Source of the DNA: Micrococcus sp023147585
GTDB lineage: Bacteria > Actinomycetota > Actinomycetes > Actinomycetales > Micrococcaceae
NCBI RefSeq assembly: GCF_044872765.1
Contig: NZ_CP085253.1
Location: 744,001-808,000 of the forward strand
Direction: 5' to 3'
DNA: 64,000 nt
In this document: in pieces, positions 17,440-26,580 of the stretch
Position numbering within the stretch: the first letter of the stretch is position 1
Layout: each line of letters opens with the position of its first letter
The notes under the pieces: model-generated
Database searches by the model: none
What the model saw: only the letters and a program-made list of their open reading frames with translations
Told to the model about the DNA's origin: nothing
Made by a program: the position numbers and the translations under genes

Positions 17440-18327
17440 TCACGGGGCGCCGCCGCGGCTGATGAGCTCGCGGGCGAGCTGGCGGTAGGCCCGGGCGCCG
17501 TCGTGGTTCTCGGCGTAGCTGGTGATCGGCGTGGCGGCCACGGTCGCGTCGGCGAACTTGATGGAGCGCTTGATCACGGTCTCGAACACCTTGTCCCCGA
17601 AGCCGGCCACGAGCGAGCCCACGACCTCCTTCGAGTGGAGGGTGCGCTGGTCGAACATCGTGGCCAGCACGCCGTCGATCTCCAGGTCAGGGTTGAGCCG
17701 ATCCTGGACCTTCTCGATGGTCTCCACGAGCAGCGCGACGGCGCGCAGCGCGAAGAACTCCGCGGTGAGCGGGATGATCACGCCGTGGGAGGCCGTCAGC
17801 GCGTTCACGGTGAGCAGGCCGAGGGAGGGCTGGCAGTCGATGAGGACCACGTCGTAGTCGTCGCGCACCTGGCGCAGGGCCCGGTCGAGCACCTGCTCCC
17901 GGGCCACCTCGTTCACGAGCTGCACCTCCGCGGCCGAGAGGTCGATGTTGGCCGGCAGCAGGTCCATGTTCTCGAAGGGGGTCCGCAGGATCGCGTCCCG
18001 CGCCGTCACGGAGCGCTCCATGAGCACGTTGTACACGGTGGTGTCGAGCTCGTGGGGGCTCGCGCCGAGGCCCGCGGAGAGCGCGCCCTGGGGATCGAAG
18101 TCCACCATGAGCACTCGGCGCCCGTACCCGGCGAGGGCGGCGCCCAGGTTGATGGTCGACGTCGTCTTCCCGACGCCGCCCTTCTGGTTCACCATCGAGA
18201 TGATGCGGGCCGGGCCGTGGCCCTCCAGGGGCGCAGGCTCGGGGAACTCGTGCTTGGGGCGGCCGGTGGGGCCGATCACGGGCTCCCCGTGGATGGTCAT
18301 GACGGGGGTGGGTTCCTTCGAGGTCAC
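17440..18327 (-). CDS. ParA-family ATPase (Soj-like)
   Basis: Deviant Walker-type ATPase of the ParA/MinD family; members act in chromosome or cargo positioning. The product has about 295 residues. The motif KGGVGKTTSTINLG is near residue 50, DFDPQG follows and the Walker B equivalent is VLIDCQPSLGLLT. GTG at 18327 is preferred because AAGGAG falls about 11 bases before it; a GTG 21 bases earlier would bury that site. A TAGGGT -10-like element lies at 18424-18429. There is no parB beside it. In other actinobacteria scpA and scpB follow this gene; here rluB follows after 129 bp. Confidence 0.9.
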   Translation of the reverse strand: MTSKEPTPVMTIHGEPVIGPTGRPKHEFPEPAPLEGHGPARIISMVNQKGGVGKTTSTINLGAALAGYGRRVLMVDFDPQGALSAGLGASPHELDTTVYNVLMERSVTARDAILRTPFENMDLLPANIDLSAAEVQLVNEVAREQVLDRALRQVRDDYDVVLIDCQPSLGLLTVNALTASHGVIIPLTAEFFALRAVALLVETIEKVQDRLNPDLEIDGVLATMFDQRTLHSKEVVGSLVAGFGDKVFETVIKRSIKFADATVAATPITSYAENHDGARAYRQLARELISRGGAP

Positions 18328-18448
18328 GGCGGTGCCGGCTCCTTCCACGGGGGGTGTGGCGCCCTGCCGGCGCCTCGCCCGGTCACGGGCGCGCGGCTGC
18401 CGTCGGCGCGATGCTCGCCCTCCACCCTAGTGCCTGGGCGGAGACGCC

Positions 18449-18480
18449 GAGGGGCCGAGGGCAGCAGCCCCCGGCCCCTC
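18449..18480 (-). terminator. Hairpin after the dctA pseudogene
   Basis: GAGGGGCCG (18449-18457) pairs with 18472-18480. It lies 28 bp beyond the transporter stop, before parA. Confidence 0.5.
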
Positions 18481-18507
18481 CGCGACGGCGGCGCGTGCGC
18501 CGTCCGG

Positions 18508-19926
18508 TCAGCGGCGCGTCGCCTCGTCCGGGATCGCGGTGTGCAGGCTCGACCCGGGGTGGCCCTCGAACGCCTGCTCGGCGGCCGTGGGCGACTCGAC
18601 GACGTCGTGACCGACCACGGAGGCCTCGTCGAACTTCACCTCGCCGGCGAGGACGGCGCGCGCGCGCTCCCCGTCGAGCTCCCCGACCCAGCGGCCGATG
18701 AGGAGGGTGGCCACGGCGTTGCCGGTGAAGTTGGTGAGCGCGCGGGCCTCGGACATGAACTTGTCGATGCCCACGATCACGCCCATGCCGCCGAGCAGCT
18801 CGGGGCGGTGCGCCTGCAGGCCGGCGGCCAGGGTGGCCAGGCCGGCGCCCGTCACGCCGGCGGCGCCCTTGGAGGCGATGATCATGAAGAGCAGCAGGCC
18901 GACCTGCTCGCCGAGGTTCATCTCCATCCCCATCGCGTTGGAGACGAAGAGGGCGGCCATCGTCAGGTAGATGGCGGTGCCGTCCAGGTTGAAGGAGTAG
19001 CCGGTGGGCACGGTCACGCCGACCACGGACTTGTGCACGCCGGCGTGCTCCATCTTGGCGATCAGGCGCGGCAGGGCGGACTCGGAGGAGCTCGTGGCGA
19101 AGATGAGCAGGTACTCGCGGCCCAGGTACTTCATGAGCGAGAAGATGCTCAGGCCCGTGACCACCTTCAGGAGGGTGCCCAGGATCAGGGTGATGAACAG
19201 GATGCAGGTCAGGTTGAACGAGCCCATCAGCAGGAGCATGGCGCCGATCGCGGACCAGCCCGTGGACCCGACGACGGCCGCGATCGCCCCGAAGGCGCCG
19301 ATGGGAGCGATCCACATGATCATCATGAGGATGCGGAACACGACGCCCTGGATGAGCGTGAGGCCGCGCAGCAGCGGCGCGCCGGCCGGGCCCGTCTGCT
19401 GCAGCGCGAAGCCCACGAGCAGCGCCACGAACAGCACGGGGAGCACGGGCACGGAGCCCGGGATGATGTCCAGCAGGAACTTGACCGTGGAGGCCATCTC
19501 CGGCTTGGGGGCGCTCGGGTCATAGGGCTTCAGGGCCAGGCCCTCGCCCGGGTGCACGAAGTTGCCGACCACGAGGCCGATGGCCAGGGCGAAGGTGGAC
19601 ATCGTGATGAAGTAGAGCAGCGCGATGCCGCCGACCTTGCCGACGGTGGCGGCCTTGGCGATCGAGCCGATGCCGAGCACGATCGTTCAGGAGATGACCG
19701 GGCCGATCATCATCTTGATGAGGGAGACGAAGCCGTCACCCAGGGGCTTGAGGGACGTGCCGAACTCCGGGAACAGCAGGCCCACGAGGGCGCCGAGGAC
19801 CACCGAGGCGATCACGGAGATGTAGAGCCAGTGGGTGCGGTCCTTCGGCTTCTTCGCCGTGGGCGGCGCGGCGGCGGTCGTGTGCGCCATGGGCACGGTC
19901 GTTTCAGAGGGTGCGAGAGATGTCAA
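18508..19926 (-). pseudogene. dctA: C4-dicarboxylate:cation symporter (DctA/GltP type), in-frame TGA
   Basis: Membrane symporter of the DAACS family, for succinate, fumarate, malate or glutamate. Read through, the frame covers 473 codons, close to full length. Codon 80 is TGA (19687-19689 in complement); the next codons continue the same frame without shift. The context MIGPVIS-stop-TIVLGIGS matches remembered E. coli DctA APVIFCTVVTGIAG, where the stop position is Cys. Downstream motifs are intact: GTSSSESALPRLI, TGYSFNLDGTAIYLTMAALF and GIDKFMSEARALTNFTGNAVA. TTG at 19926 is the preferred start because GAGGG lies 7 bases upstream; ATG at 19890 is the alternative. The fragment after the stop has no ribosome-binding site. 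A recent nonsense mutation is most likely; sequencing error or readthrough remains possible. Confidence 0.85.
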
Positions 19927-20040
19927 GGATCACCCTCGATGAGATGAGCGCCACTTCGGCCACGCACGGCATTGCAACGGGGGCGGGAGAGGCCGGCCGG
20001 CCTTCCCACCCCCGTCACGGCGCGTGCCCTCGACGCGGCC

Positions 20041-21996
20041 TCAGCGCTGCGGGTGCAGGAGCCGGCGCAGATCGTCCAGGACGGAGGCGTCCTCGATCGT
20101 GGAGGGCACCGTGTACTCCTCGCCGTCCGCCATCTGGCGCATGGTCTTGCGCAGGATCTTGCCGGAGCGGGTCTTGGGCAGGGCGTCCACGATCGCGACG
20201 TCGCGGAAGTCGGCCACGGGGCCCACGCCCCGCCGCACCGCCTGGCGCAGCTCCTCGAGGAGCGCGGCCTCTGCCGGGGAGCCCGGCTCCGGCGTCTCCA
20301 CCCCGGACTTGAGCACCACGTAGCCGGAGGGGCGCTGGCCCTTGAGCGGATCCGCGAGCCCGACGACGGCGCACTCCGCCACGGCCGGGTGCGCGGCGAG
20401 CGCCGCCTCGAGGACGCCCGTGGAGAGGCGGTGCCCGGACACGTTGATGACGTCATCGGTGCGGCCCAGGACGAACACGTAGCCGTCCTCGTCCACGAGG
20501 CCCGAGTCGCCCGTCGCGTAGTGGCCCTCGAAGGCGGAGAGGTAGGAGTCGATGTACCGCTGGTCGTCGCCCCACAGGGTGGGCAGGGTGCCCGGGGGCA
20601 GGGGCAGGCGCACCGCGATGTTCCCCTCCTCTCCGGGGCCCACCGGCTCGCCCAGGCCGTCCAGCACCACGAGGTCGAAGCCGGGCGAGGGCACAGACGA
20701 GGAGCCGATCTTCACGGGCAGCTCCTCCAGCCCCACCGGGTTCGCGGCGATCGCCCAGCCCGTCTCCGTCTGCCACCAGTGGTCGATGACCGGCATGCCC
20801 AGCAGGCCCTCGATCCAGCGCTGGGTCTCCGGGTCCAGGCGCTCGCCGGCGGCGTAGAAGTGCGCGAGCGTGCTGAGATCGTGCTCCTTCATGAGCGCGC
20901 CCTCGGGGTCCTGACGGCGGATGGCGCGCAGCGCGGTGGGGGCCGTGAAGAAGGAGCGGACGCCGTGGTCCTCGATCAGGCGCCAGAACGCCCCCGCATC
21001 GGGCGTGCCCACGGGCTTGCCCTCGTACATGACGGTGGTCGCCCCGGCCAGCAGCGGACCGTAGACGATGTAGGAGTGACCCACCACCCAGCCCACGTCC
21101 GAGGCGGTGCACATGGCCTGGCCCGGGCCGACGTCGTAGATGTTCTCCATGGTCCACCGCAGGGCCACGGCGTGTCCGCCGTTGTCCCGGACCACACCCT
21201 TGGGCCTGCCCGTGGTCCCGGAGGTGTAGAGCACGTAGAGCGGATCGGTGGCGGCGACGTCCACGCAGGCGGCCGGCTCAGCGGCGGCCACGGCCTCGTC
21301 CCAGTCCTTCCACGCCGCTCCCCCGCGCTCGGCGACGTCGGCCAGCGCGGTCTCGAAGCCGTCGCGGTGGTGGACGAGGACCGTCCGCACCGGGTGCGAA
21401 GCCGTCTCGAGCGCCTCGGCGACGGCGGGCAGGTACTCCACGCGGCGCTTCGGCTCGATGCCGCCCGAGCACGTCAGCACGACGTCGGGCGCGGCGTCGT
21501 CGATGCGGGCGGCGAGCTCGCGCGGGGCGAAGCCGCCGAAGACCACCGAGTGGACGGCGCCGAGGCGGGCGCACGCGAGCATCGCGACGGGCGCCCGCGG
21601 GATCATCGGCAGGTAGACGAGCACGCGGTCCCCCTTGCCCACCCCCTGGGCCGCGAGGGCGCCCGCGAGCGCGGCCACCTCGTCCCGCAGCTGCGCGTAG
21701 GTGTAGCGGGTGACCGTGCCGGTCATCGCCGAGTCGTGGACCAGCGCGAGCGCGTCGCCGCGGCCAGCGTCCACGTGGCGGTCCAGGCAGTTGTGGGCGG
21801 TGTTCAGGACGCCGTCCGGGAACCAGCGGTGCAGGGGCGCGTTCGAGGAGTCGACCGCGCGCGTGGGCGGGGTGGTCCAGTCGATCGCCTGGGCGGCCTC
21901 GAGCCAGAACCCCTCCGGGTCGGCGAGGGAGCGGGCGTGGACGTCTGCGTAGGAGCTGCGGGTGCCGGGGGCCGGGGATGCGTCGGGAGTCGCCAT
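20041..21996 (-). CDS. prpE: Propionyl-CoA synthetase
   Basis: AMP-forming enzyme that activates propionate (and probably acetate) to the CoA thioester. It has 651 residues. The N-terminal ACAS-type segment is followed by the P-loop YTSGTTGRPKGV (near 245), HWWQTETGW (near 415) and YATGDSG. The C-terminal lysine motif is RSGKILRKTM, with catalytic and acetylatable K613. The conserved DVGWVVGHSYIVYGPLL segment fits PrpE better than generic ligases. It diverges from the prpR-prpD-prpB-prpC unit, which supports a propionate role. A TTGATC-17-TACGAT promoter lies 6 bases before the ATG, so the mRNA is probably leaderless. Confidence 0.92.
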   Translation of the reverse strand: MATPDASPAPGTRSSYADVHARSLADPEGFWLEAAQAIDWTTPPTRAVDSSNAPLHRWFPDGVLNTAHNCLDRHVDAGRGDALALVHDSAMTGTVTRYTYAQLRDEVAALAGALAAQGVGKGDRVLVYLPMIPRAPVAMLACARLGAVHSVVFGGFAPRELAARIDDAAPDVVLTCSGGIEPKRRVEYLPAVAEALETASHPVRTVLVHHRDGFETALADVAERGGAAWKDWDEAVAAAEPAACVDVAATDPLYVLYTSGTTGRPKGVVRDNGGHAVALRWTMENIYDVGPGQAMCTASDVGWVVGHSYIVYGPLLAGATTVMYEGKPVGTPDAGAFWRLIEDHGVRSFFTAPTALRAIRRQDPEGALMKEHDLSTLAHFYAAGERLDPETQRWIEGLLGMPVIDHWWQTETGWAIAANPVGLEELPVKIGSSSVPSPGFDLVVLDGLGEPVGPGEEGNIAVRLPLPPGTLPTLWGDDQRYIDSYLSAFEGHYATGDSGLVDEDGYVFVLGRTDDVINVSGHRLSTGVLEAALAAHPAVAECAVVGLADPLKGQRPSGYVVLKSGVETPEPGSPAEAALLEELRQAVRRGVGPVADFRDVAIVDALPKTRSGKILRKTMRQMADGEEYTVPSTIEDASVLDDLRRLLHPQR

Positions 21997-22002
21997 GCCG
22001 CG

Positions 22003-22031
22003 ATCGTAGTGCGCCGCATCACAGAGATCAA
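22003..22031 (-). promoter_or_regulatory. Predicted leaderless promoter of prpE
   Basis: On the minus strand TTGATC (22026-22031), a 17-base spacer and TACGAT (22003-22008) precede the prpE ATG by 6 bases. There is no Shine-Dalgarno sequence. Confidence 0.6.
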
Positions 22032-22038
22032 GGGTTTC

Positions 22039-22046
22039 TGTATACA
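22039..22046. promoter_or_regulatory. TGTATACA operator-like site 1 (prpE side)
   Basis: An 8-bp palindrome placed just upstream of the prpE -35. It matches a second copy at 22137-22144. GntR/FadR-type (VanR-like) regulators commonly use GTATAC-centred sites; binding by the adjacent regulator is inferred. Confidence 0.6.
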
Positions 22047-22116
22047 TGTTCTCGCAACTACAGGCCTGCATGAGGCCACCGAGGCGATTCTCAGGCGCAT
22101 TCACCCTGAAGGGGCC

Positions 22117-22144
22117 TTGGCGGTGGAGGGTGCCCGTGTATACA
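22117..22144 (+). promoter_or_regulatory. Predicted prpR promoter overlapping TGTATACA site 2
   Basis: TTGGCG (22117-22122), 16-base spacer and TATACA (22139-22144), followed by 8 bases and the prpR ATG. The -10 lies inside the palindrome GTGTATACAC (22136-22145), so a bound repressor would block it; autoregulation is likely. Confidence 0.6.
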
Positions 22145-22152
22145 CTTCTGGC

Positions 22153-22839
22153 ATGCGAGCGAGTGAGCGGGCCTACCAGACGCTGAGGACGGAGATCCTC
22201 GACTGGTCCCTGCCGCCCGGCGCCGGGCTCGCCGAGGTCGAGCTGGCCGAGCGGCTGGGGATCTCCCGCACCCCGGTGCGGGAGGCCATCTCCCGGCTCG
22301 TCGCGGACGGCCTGGCCGAACAGGCCACGGGGCGCGGCGCCGTCGTGGCCGACATCTCCCTCGAGCAGGCGGACCAGCTGTTCGAGCTGCGGATCGCGCT
22401 CGAGTCCCTCCTCGCCCGGCGCGCCGCCCAGCGGGCGACGGACGAGGCGGCCGAGTCGCTGGCCGATCTGGCCGAGCGGTTCGCGGCCGCCGCGCCGTCC
22501 CTGCGCACGGGGTCCGACCCGACCGCGTACTACGCGATGACGTCCGAGCTGGACGCCTCGCTCGACGCCGCGGCGGACAACCCGTACCTCGTCTCGACCC
22601 TGCGGACGCTGCGCCTGCACCTCGCGCGCCTGCGCCGGCTCGCGGCGAACGACCCGGCGCGCCTGGCCACCTCCGCCGAGGAGCACGCGGACATCGCGTC
22701 CGCCGTCGCCTCCGGCGCCGCCGACCTGGCCGAGGCCACCACCCGCGTCCACCTGCACCACGCCTTCCACCATCTCACCCGGAGCCGTCGCGACGACGCC
22801 GGGGCCCTGCTGACCCCCACCGAAGGAGACCGACCATGA
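22153..22839 (+). CDS. GntR-family regulator of the methylcitrate operon
   Basis: Transcription factor of 228 residues. The N-terminal GntR winged helix spans about residues 4-70 (AYQTLRTEILDWSLPPGAGLAEVELAERLGISRTPVREAISRL). The C-terminal half is an all-helical FCD-type effector domain (LFELRIALESLLARRAA, then HLHHAFHHL with histidines that could bind a metal or ligand). The stop overlaps the prpD start as ATGA, so it is the first gene of its own target operon. Two TGTATACA sites lie in the 156-bp region shared with prpE. A methylcitrate-cycle intermediate is a reasonable inducer, but this is inference. Confidence 0.88.
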   Translation: MRASERAYQTLRTEILDWSLPPGAGLAEVELAERLGISRTPVREAISRLVADGLAEQATGRGAVVADISLEQADQLFELRIALESLLARRAAQRATDEAAESLADLAERFAAAAPSLRTGSDPTAYYAMTSELDASLDAAADNPYLVSTLRTLRLHLARLRRLAANDPARLATSAEEHADIASAVASGAADLAEATTRVHLHHAFHHLTRSRRDDAGALLTPTEGDRP

Positions 22840-24362
22840 AGAACCACCACGTCCGCGTCCACCGCTCCGAGGAGGACCTCGAGCGCAAGGACCAGCTCGC
22901 CATGAAGCTCGCCGAGGTCGCCGTGGACCCGGTGGAGATCCTCCCGGAGGTGGAGGAGATGATCGTCAACCGCATCATCGACAACGCCTCCGTCGCCGTC
23001 GCCTCGCTCAAGCGCGGCCCGATCGTCGCCGCCCGCGCCCAGGCGCTCGCCCACCCCGCCTCCACCGGCGGCGAGGGCGCCACCGTGTTCGGCATCGACC
23101 AGAAGGTCTCCCCCGAGTGGGCGGCCTGGGCCAACGGCGTGGCCGTGCGCGAGCTCGACTACCACGACACGTTCCTGGCCGCCGAGTACTCCCACCCCGG
23201 CGACAACATCCCGCCGATCCTCGCGGTCGCCCAGCACACGGGCCGTTCCGGCAGGGACCTCGTGCGCGGCATCGCGACCGGCTACGAGGTGCAGGTGGAC
23301 CTCGTGAAGTCCATCAACCTGTACGGCCACAAGATCGACCACGTCGCGCACATCGGCCCCTCGGCCTCCGCCGGCATCGGCACGCTCCTCGGCCTCGACG
23401 CCGAGACGATCTTCCAGGCCATCGGCCAGGGCCTGCACACGACGACGGCCACCCGCCAGTCCCGCAAGGGGGAGATCTCCACGTGGAAGGCCCACGCCCC
23501 GGCCTTCGCCGGCAAGATGGCCGTCGAGGCCGCGGACCGCGCGATGCGCGGCCAGACCTCCCCCGTGCCGATCTACGAGGGCGAGGACGGTGTCATCGCG
23601 TGGATGCTCGACGGTCCGGACGCCTCCTACGAGGTCCCGCTGCCCGAGAAGGGCGAACCCAAGCGCGGCATCCTGGACACCTACACCAAGGAGCACTCCG
23701 CGGAGTACCAGGCGCAGGCCTGGATCGACCTCGCCCGCAAGCTGCACGGCGAGCACCCCGAGGCCACGGACCCGAAGAACGTGGCGTCCGTGCTGATCAA
23801 GACCTCGCACCACACCCACAACGTCATCGGCTCCGGCGCGAACGACCCCCAGAAGTACGACCCGACGGCGTCCCGCGAGACCCTCGACCACTCGATCCCC
23901 TACATCTTCACGGTGGCCCTCCAGGACGGCGCGTGGCACCACGTGGACTCCTACGCCCCGGAGCGCGCCGCGCGCCCGGACACCGTGGAGCTGTGGCACA
24001 AGGTCACCACGGTGGAGGATCCCGAGTGGACCCGCCGCTACCACTCCCTCGACCTGTCCGAGAAGGCGTTCGGCGGCGCCGTGGAGATCACGCTGACCGA
24101 CGGCACCGTCATCACGGACGAGATCGCGGTGGCCGACGCGCACCCGCTCGGCGCGCGCCCGTTCTCCCGCGAGCAGTACATCCAGAAGTTCCGCACCCTC
24201 GCCGAGGGCATCGTCACGCCCGAGGAGCAGGACCGCTTCCTCGCGGCCGCCCAGCGCGTGTCCGAGCTGGAGGCCGGCGAGCTGGACCAGCTCAACGTCA
24301 AGGCCGACCCGGCCTACCTGTCCGAGGCCGACCTGGCCGCCGCTCCGAAGGGCCTCTTCTGA
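22836..24362 (+). CDS. prpD: 2-Methylcitrate dehydratase
   Basis: MmgE/PrpD-family dehydratase that converts 2-methylcitrate to 2-methyl-cis-aconitate. It has 508 residues, the usual size. Recognisable stretches are VRELDYHDTFLAAEYSHPGDNIPP (near 110), HKIDHVAHIGPSASAGIGTLLGL, and KAHAPAFAGKMAVEAADRA. GAAGGAG lies 7 bases before the ATG, which overlaps the regulator stop. The TGA overlaps the prpB ATG by one base. No separate methylaconitate isomerase (prpF) is seen. Confidence 0.95.
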   Translation: MKNHHVRVHRSEEDLERKDQLAMKLAEVAVDPVEILPEVEEMIVNRIIDNASVAVASLKRGPIVAARAQALAHPASTGGEGATVFGIDQKVSPEWAAWANGVAVRELDYHDTFLAAEYSHPGDNIPPILAVAQHTGRSGRDLVRGIATGYEVQVDLVKSINLYGHKIDHVAHIGPSASAGIGTLLGLDAETIFQAIGQGLHTTTATRQSRKGEISTWKAHAPAFAGKMAVEAADRAMRGQTSPVPIYEGEDGVIAWMLDGPDASYEVPLPEKGEPKRGILDTYTKEHSAEYQAQAWIDLARKLHGEHPEATDPKNVASVLIKTSHHTHNVIGSGANDPQKYDPTASRETLDHSIPYIFTVALQDGAWHHVDSYAPERAARPDTVELWHKVTTVEDPEWTRRYHSLDLSEKAFGGAVEITLTDGTVITDEIAVADAHPLGARPFSREQYIQKFRTLAEGIVTPEEQDRFLAAAQRVSELEAGELDQLNVKADPAYLSEADLAAAPKGLF

Positions 24363-25300
24363 TGCTGTACTCCACGAAGACCGCCGAGCAGAAGCGCAGG
24401 GATCTCCGCGAGACCCTCGCGAAGGGCGGCGCGCAGCAGTTCCCCGGCGCGTTCACCCCGCTCACCGCGAAGCTCATCGAGGAGAAGGGGTTCCCGGGCG
24501 TCTACATCTCCGGAGCCGTGCTCGCCAATGAGCTCGGCCTGCCCGACGTCGGGCTGACCACGCTGACCGAGGTGGCCCAGCGCGGCGGGCAGATCGCCCG
24601 CCTCACGGACCTGCCCTGCCTGATCGACGCGGACACGGGCTTCGGCGAGCCGATGAACGTGGCCCGCACCGTGCAGGAGCTCGAGAACGCCGGACTCGCC
24701 GGATGTCACATCGAGGACCAGTTCAACCCGAAGCGGTGCGGCCACCTCGACGGCAAGAACATGGTGGACCTGGACACCGCCGTCAAGCGCATCGCCGCCG
24801 CGGTGGACGCCCGCCGGGACCCGAACTTCCTCGTCATGGCGCGCACCGACCTGCGTGCCGTGGAGGGCCTGGACGCCGCGATCGCCCGCATGAAGGCGCT
24901 CGTGGAGGCCGGTGCGGACGCGATCTTCCCGGAGGCACTGAAGGACATCGGCGAGTTCGAGACCGTGTGTCGCGAGCTGGAGCCCCTCGGGGTCCCGGTC
25001 CTGGCGAACATGACCGAGTTCGGCAAGTCCGAGCTGTTCACCCGCCGGCAGCTGGCCGACGCCGGCGTCGCGATGGTGATCTACCCGGTCACCCTGCTGC
25101 GCTCCGCGATGGGCGCCGCCGAGCGCGTGCTTGACGCCATCAAGGAGGAGGGCACCCAGGCCTCGCAGGTGGACCAGATGCTCACCCGTGCGCGCCTGTA
25201 CGAACTCGTGGACTATGAGGGTTACAACGCGTTCGACACCGGCATCTTCAACTTCGACGTCCCCACGCTGGACATCGACGAGAACAACGCCAACCTCTGA
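24362..25300 (+). CDS. prpB: 2-Methylisocitrate lyase
   Basis: Cleaves 2-methylisocitrate to pyruvate and succinate. It has 312 residues. The metal-binding DADTGFGEP is at about 89-97. The catalytic cysteine is C126 in NPKRCGH, a PrpB-type variant of the isocitrate lyase KKCGH motif. The start forms TGATG with the prpD stop, so translation is coupled. A perfect 11-bp hairpin lies between its stop and prpC. Confidence 0.96.
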   Translation: MLYSTKTAEQKRRDLRETLAKGGAQQFPGAFTPLTAKLIEEKGFPGVYISGAVLANELGLPDVGLTTLTEVAQRGGQIARLTDLPCLIDADTGFGEPMNVARTVQELENAGLAGCHIEDQFNPKRCGHLDGKNMVDLDTAVKRIAAAVDARRDPNFLVMARTDLRAVEGLDAAIARMKALVEAGADAIFPEALKDIGEFETVCRELEPLGVPVLANMTEFGKSELFTRRQLADAGVAMVIYPVTLLRSAMGAAERVLDAIKEEGTQASQVDQMLTRARLYELVDYEGYNAFDTGIFNFDVPTLDIDENNANL

Positions 25301-25311
25301 CACCCGTCACC

Positions 25312-25337
25312 GCGGCCCGCCCACCCGGGCGGGCCGC
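25312..25337 (+). promoter_or_regulatory. Intercistronic hairpin between prpB and prpC
   Basis: GCGGCCCGCCC (25312-25322), loop ACCC, and the exact complement (25327-25337). No U-run follows; the prpC ribosome-binding site AGGAGG comes about 10 bases later. It may be a partial terminator or an mRNA processing or stability element. Confidence 0.6.
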
Positions 25338-25358
25338 CTCTCCTCTAGGAGGCACATC

Positions 25359-26504
25359 ATGACCGAGACCGAGATCAAGAAGGGCCTGGCCGGCGTCGTC
25401 GTGGACACCACGGCGATCTCCAAGGTCAACCCGGACACCAACTCCCTGCTCTACCGGGGCTACCCCGTGCAGGACCTCGCGGCGAAGCTGCCGTTCGAGT
25501 CCGTCGCGCTGCTGCTGTGGAACGGCGAGCTGCCCACCGACGAGGAGCTGGCCGAGTTCCAGCGCTTCGAGCGCGCCCACCGCGCCCTCGACCCGAAGGT
25601 GAAGCAGGCCATCGACCTGCTGCCCACCGACTGCCACCCGATGGACGTCGGCCGCACCGCCGTGTCCGTGCTGGGCGCCAACCACCCGAAGGCGGAGGAC
25701 TCCTCCCCCGAGGCCGAGCTGGAGAAGGCCAAGGCCCTCTTCGCGGCGTTCCCGGCCGCCGTCGCCTACGACCAGCGCCGCCGCCGCGGCCAGGACGTCG
25801 TGGAGTCGCGCGAGGACCTGGACTACTCGCAGAACTTCCTGTGGATGACGTTCGGCGAGGAGGCCGCCCCGGAGGTCGTGGACGCGTTCCGCGTCTCGAT
25901 GGTGCTGTACGCCGAGCACTCGTTCAACGCCTCGACCTTCACCGCGCGCGTGATCACCTCGACGCTCTCCGACCTGCACTCGGCCGTGACCGGTGCGATC
26001 GGCGCGCTCAAGGGCCCGCTGCACGGCGGCGCCAACGAGGCCGTGATGCACACCTTCGACGAGATCGGCATCCGGAAGGAGGAGTCCCGTGAGGACGCCG
26101 CCGCCCGAGCGAAGGCGTGGATGGAGGACGCCCTGGCCCAGAAGAAGAAGGTCATGGGCTTCGGCCACCGCGTCTACAAGAACGGCGACTCCCGGGTGCC
26201 GACCATGAAGGCCGCGCTCGACCGGATGATCGAGCACTACGGCCGCGAGGAGTTGCTCGGCCTGTACGACGGTCTGCAGCAGGCCATGGACGAGGCCAAG
26301 CAGATCAAGCCGAACCTCGACTACCCGGCGGGCCCGACCTACCACCTCATGGGCTTCGACACGGAGATGTTCACGCCGATCTTCATCGCCGCGCGCATCA
26401 CGGGCTGGACCGCCCACATCATGGAGCAGCGCGCCGCCAACGCGCTGATCCGCCCCCTCTCGGCCTACGACGGCCCCGAGCAGCGCGAGCTGCCCCAGCA
26501 GTGA
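25359..26504 (+). CDS. prpC: 2-Methylcitrate synthase
   Basis: Condenses propionyl-CoA with oxaloacetate; citrate synthase superfamily. It has 381 residues, the short form. Conserved catalytic regions are LHGGANEAVMHTF (first His), GFGHRVYKNGDSRVP (second His) and the C-terminal arginine region with MEQRAANALIRPLS. An AGGAGG site lies 7 bases before the ATG at 25359. The position after prpB, rather than strong sequence evidence, distinguishes it from a citrate synthase. Bifunctional activity is common in this group. Confidence 0.92.
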   Translation: MTETEIKKGLAGVVVDTTAISKVNPDTNSLLYRGYPVQDLAAKLPFESVALLLWNGELPTDEELAEFQRFERAHRALDPKVKQAIDLLPTDCHPMDVGRTAVSVLGANHPKAEDSSPEAELEKAKALFAAFPAAVAYDQRRRRGQDVVESREDLDYSQNFLWMTFGEEAAPEVVDAFRVSMVLYAEHSFNASTFTARVITSTLSDLHSAVTGAIGALKGPLHGGANEAVMHTFDEIGIRKEESREDAAARAKAWMEDALAQKKKVMGFGHRVYKNGDSRVPTMKAALDRMIEHYGREELLGLYDGLQQAMDEAKQIKPNLDYPAGPTYHLMGFDTEMFTPIFIAARITGWTAHIMEQRAANALIRPLSAYDGPEQRELPQQ

Positions 26505-26524
26505 GCACCCCCTCGCCGCAGAGT

Positions 26525-26571
26525 GGTCACGACACGCCGTCTGCGGAAACGGCACACGGCGTGTCGTGACC
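26525..26571. terminator. Strong terminator-like hairpin after prpC
   Basis: GGTCACGACACGCCGT (26525-26540) and its perfect 16-bp complement (26556-26571), 15-base loop. It is the first of three consecutive inverted repeats between convergent prpC and xerD. Confidence 0.65.
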
Positions 26572-26580
26572 AGCCTGCGG

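Noticed and set aside
19684..19692. Selenocysteine as the main explanation of the TGA in dctA
   Set aside because: No selenocysteine genes are in the window, the family does not use it to my knowledge, and the downstream stem is short. A point mutation is simpler.
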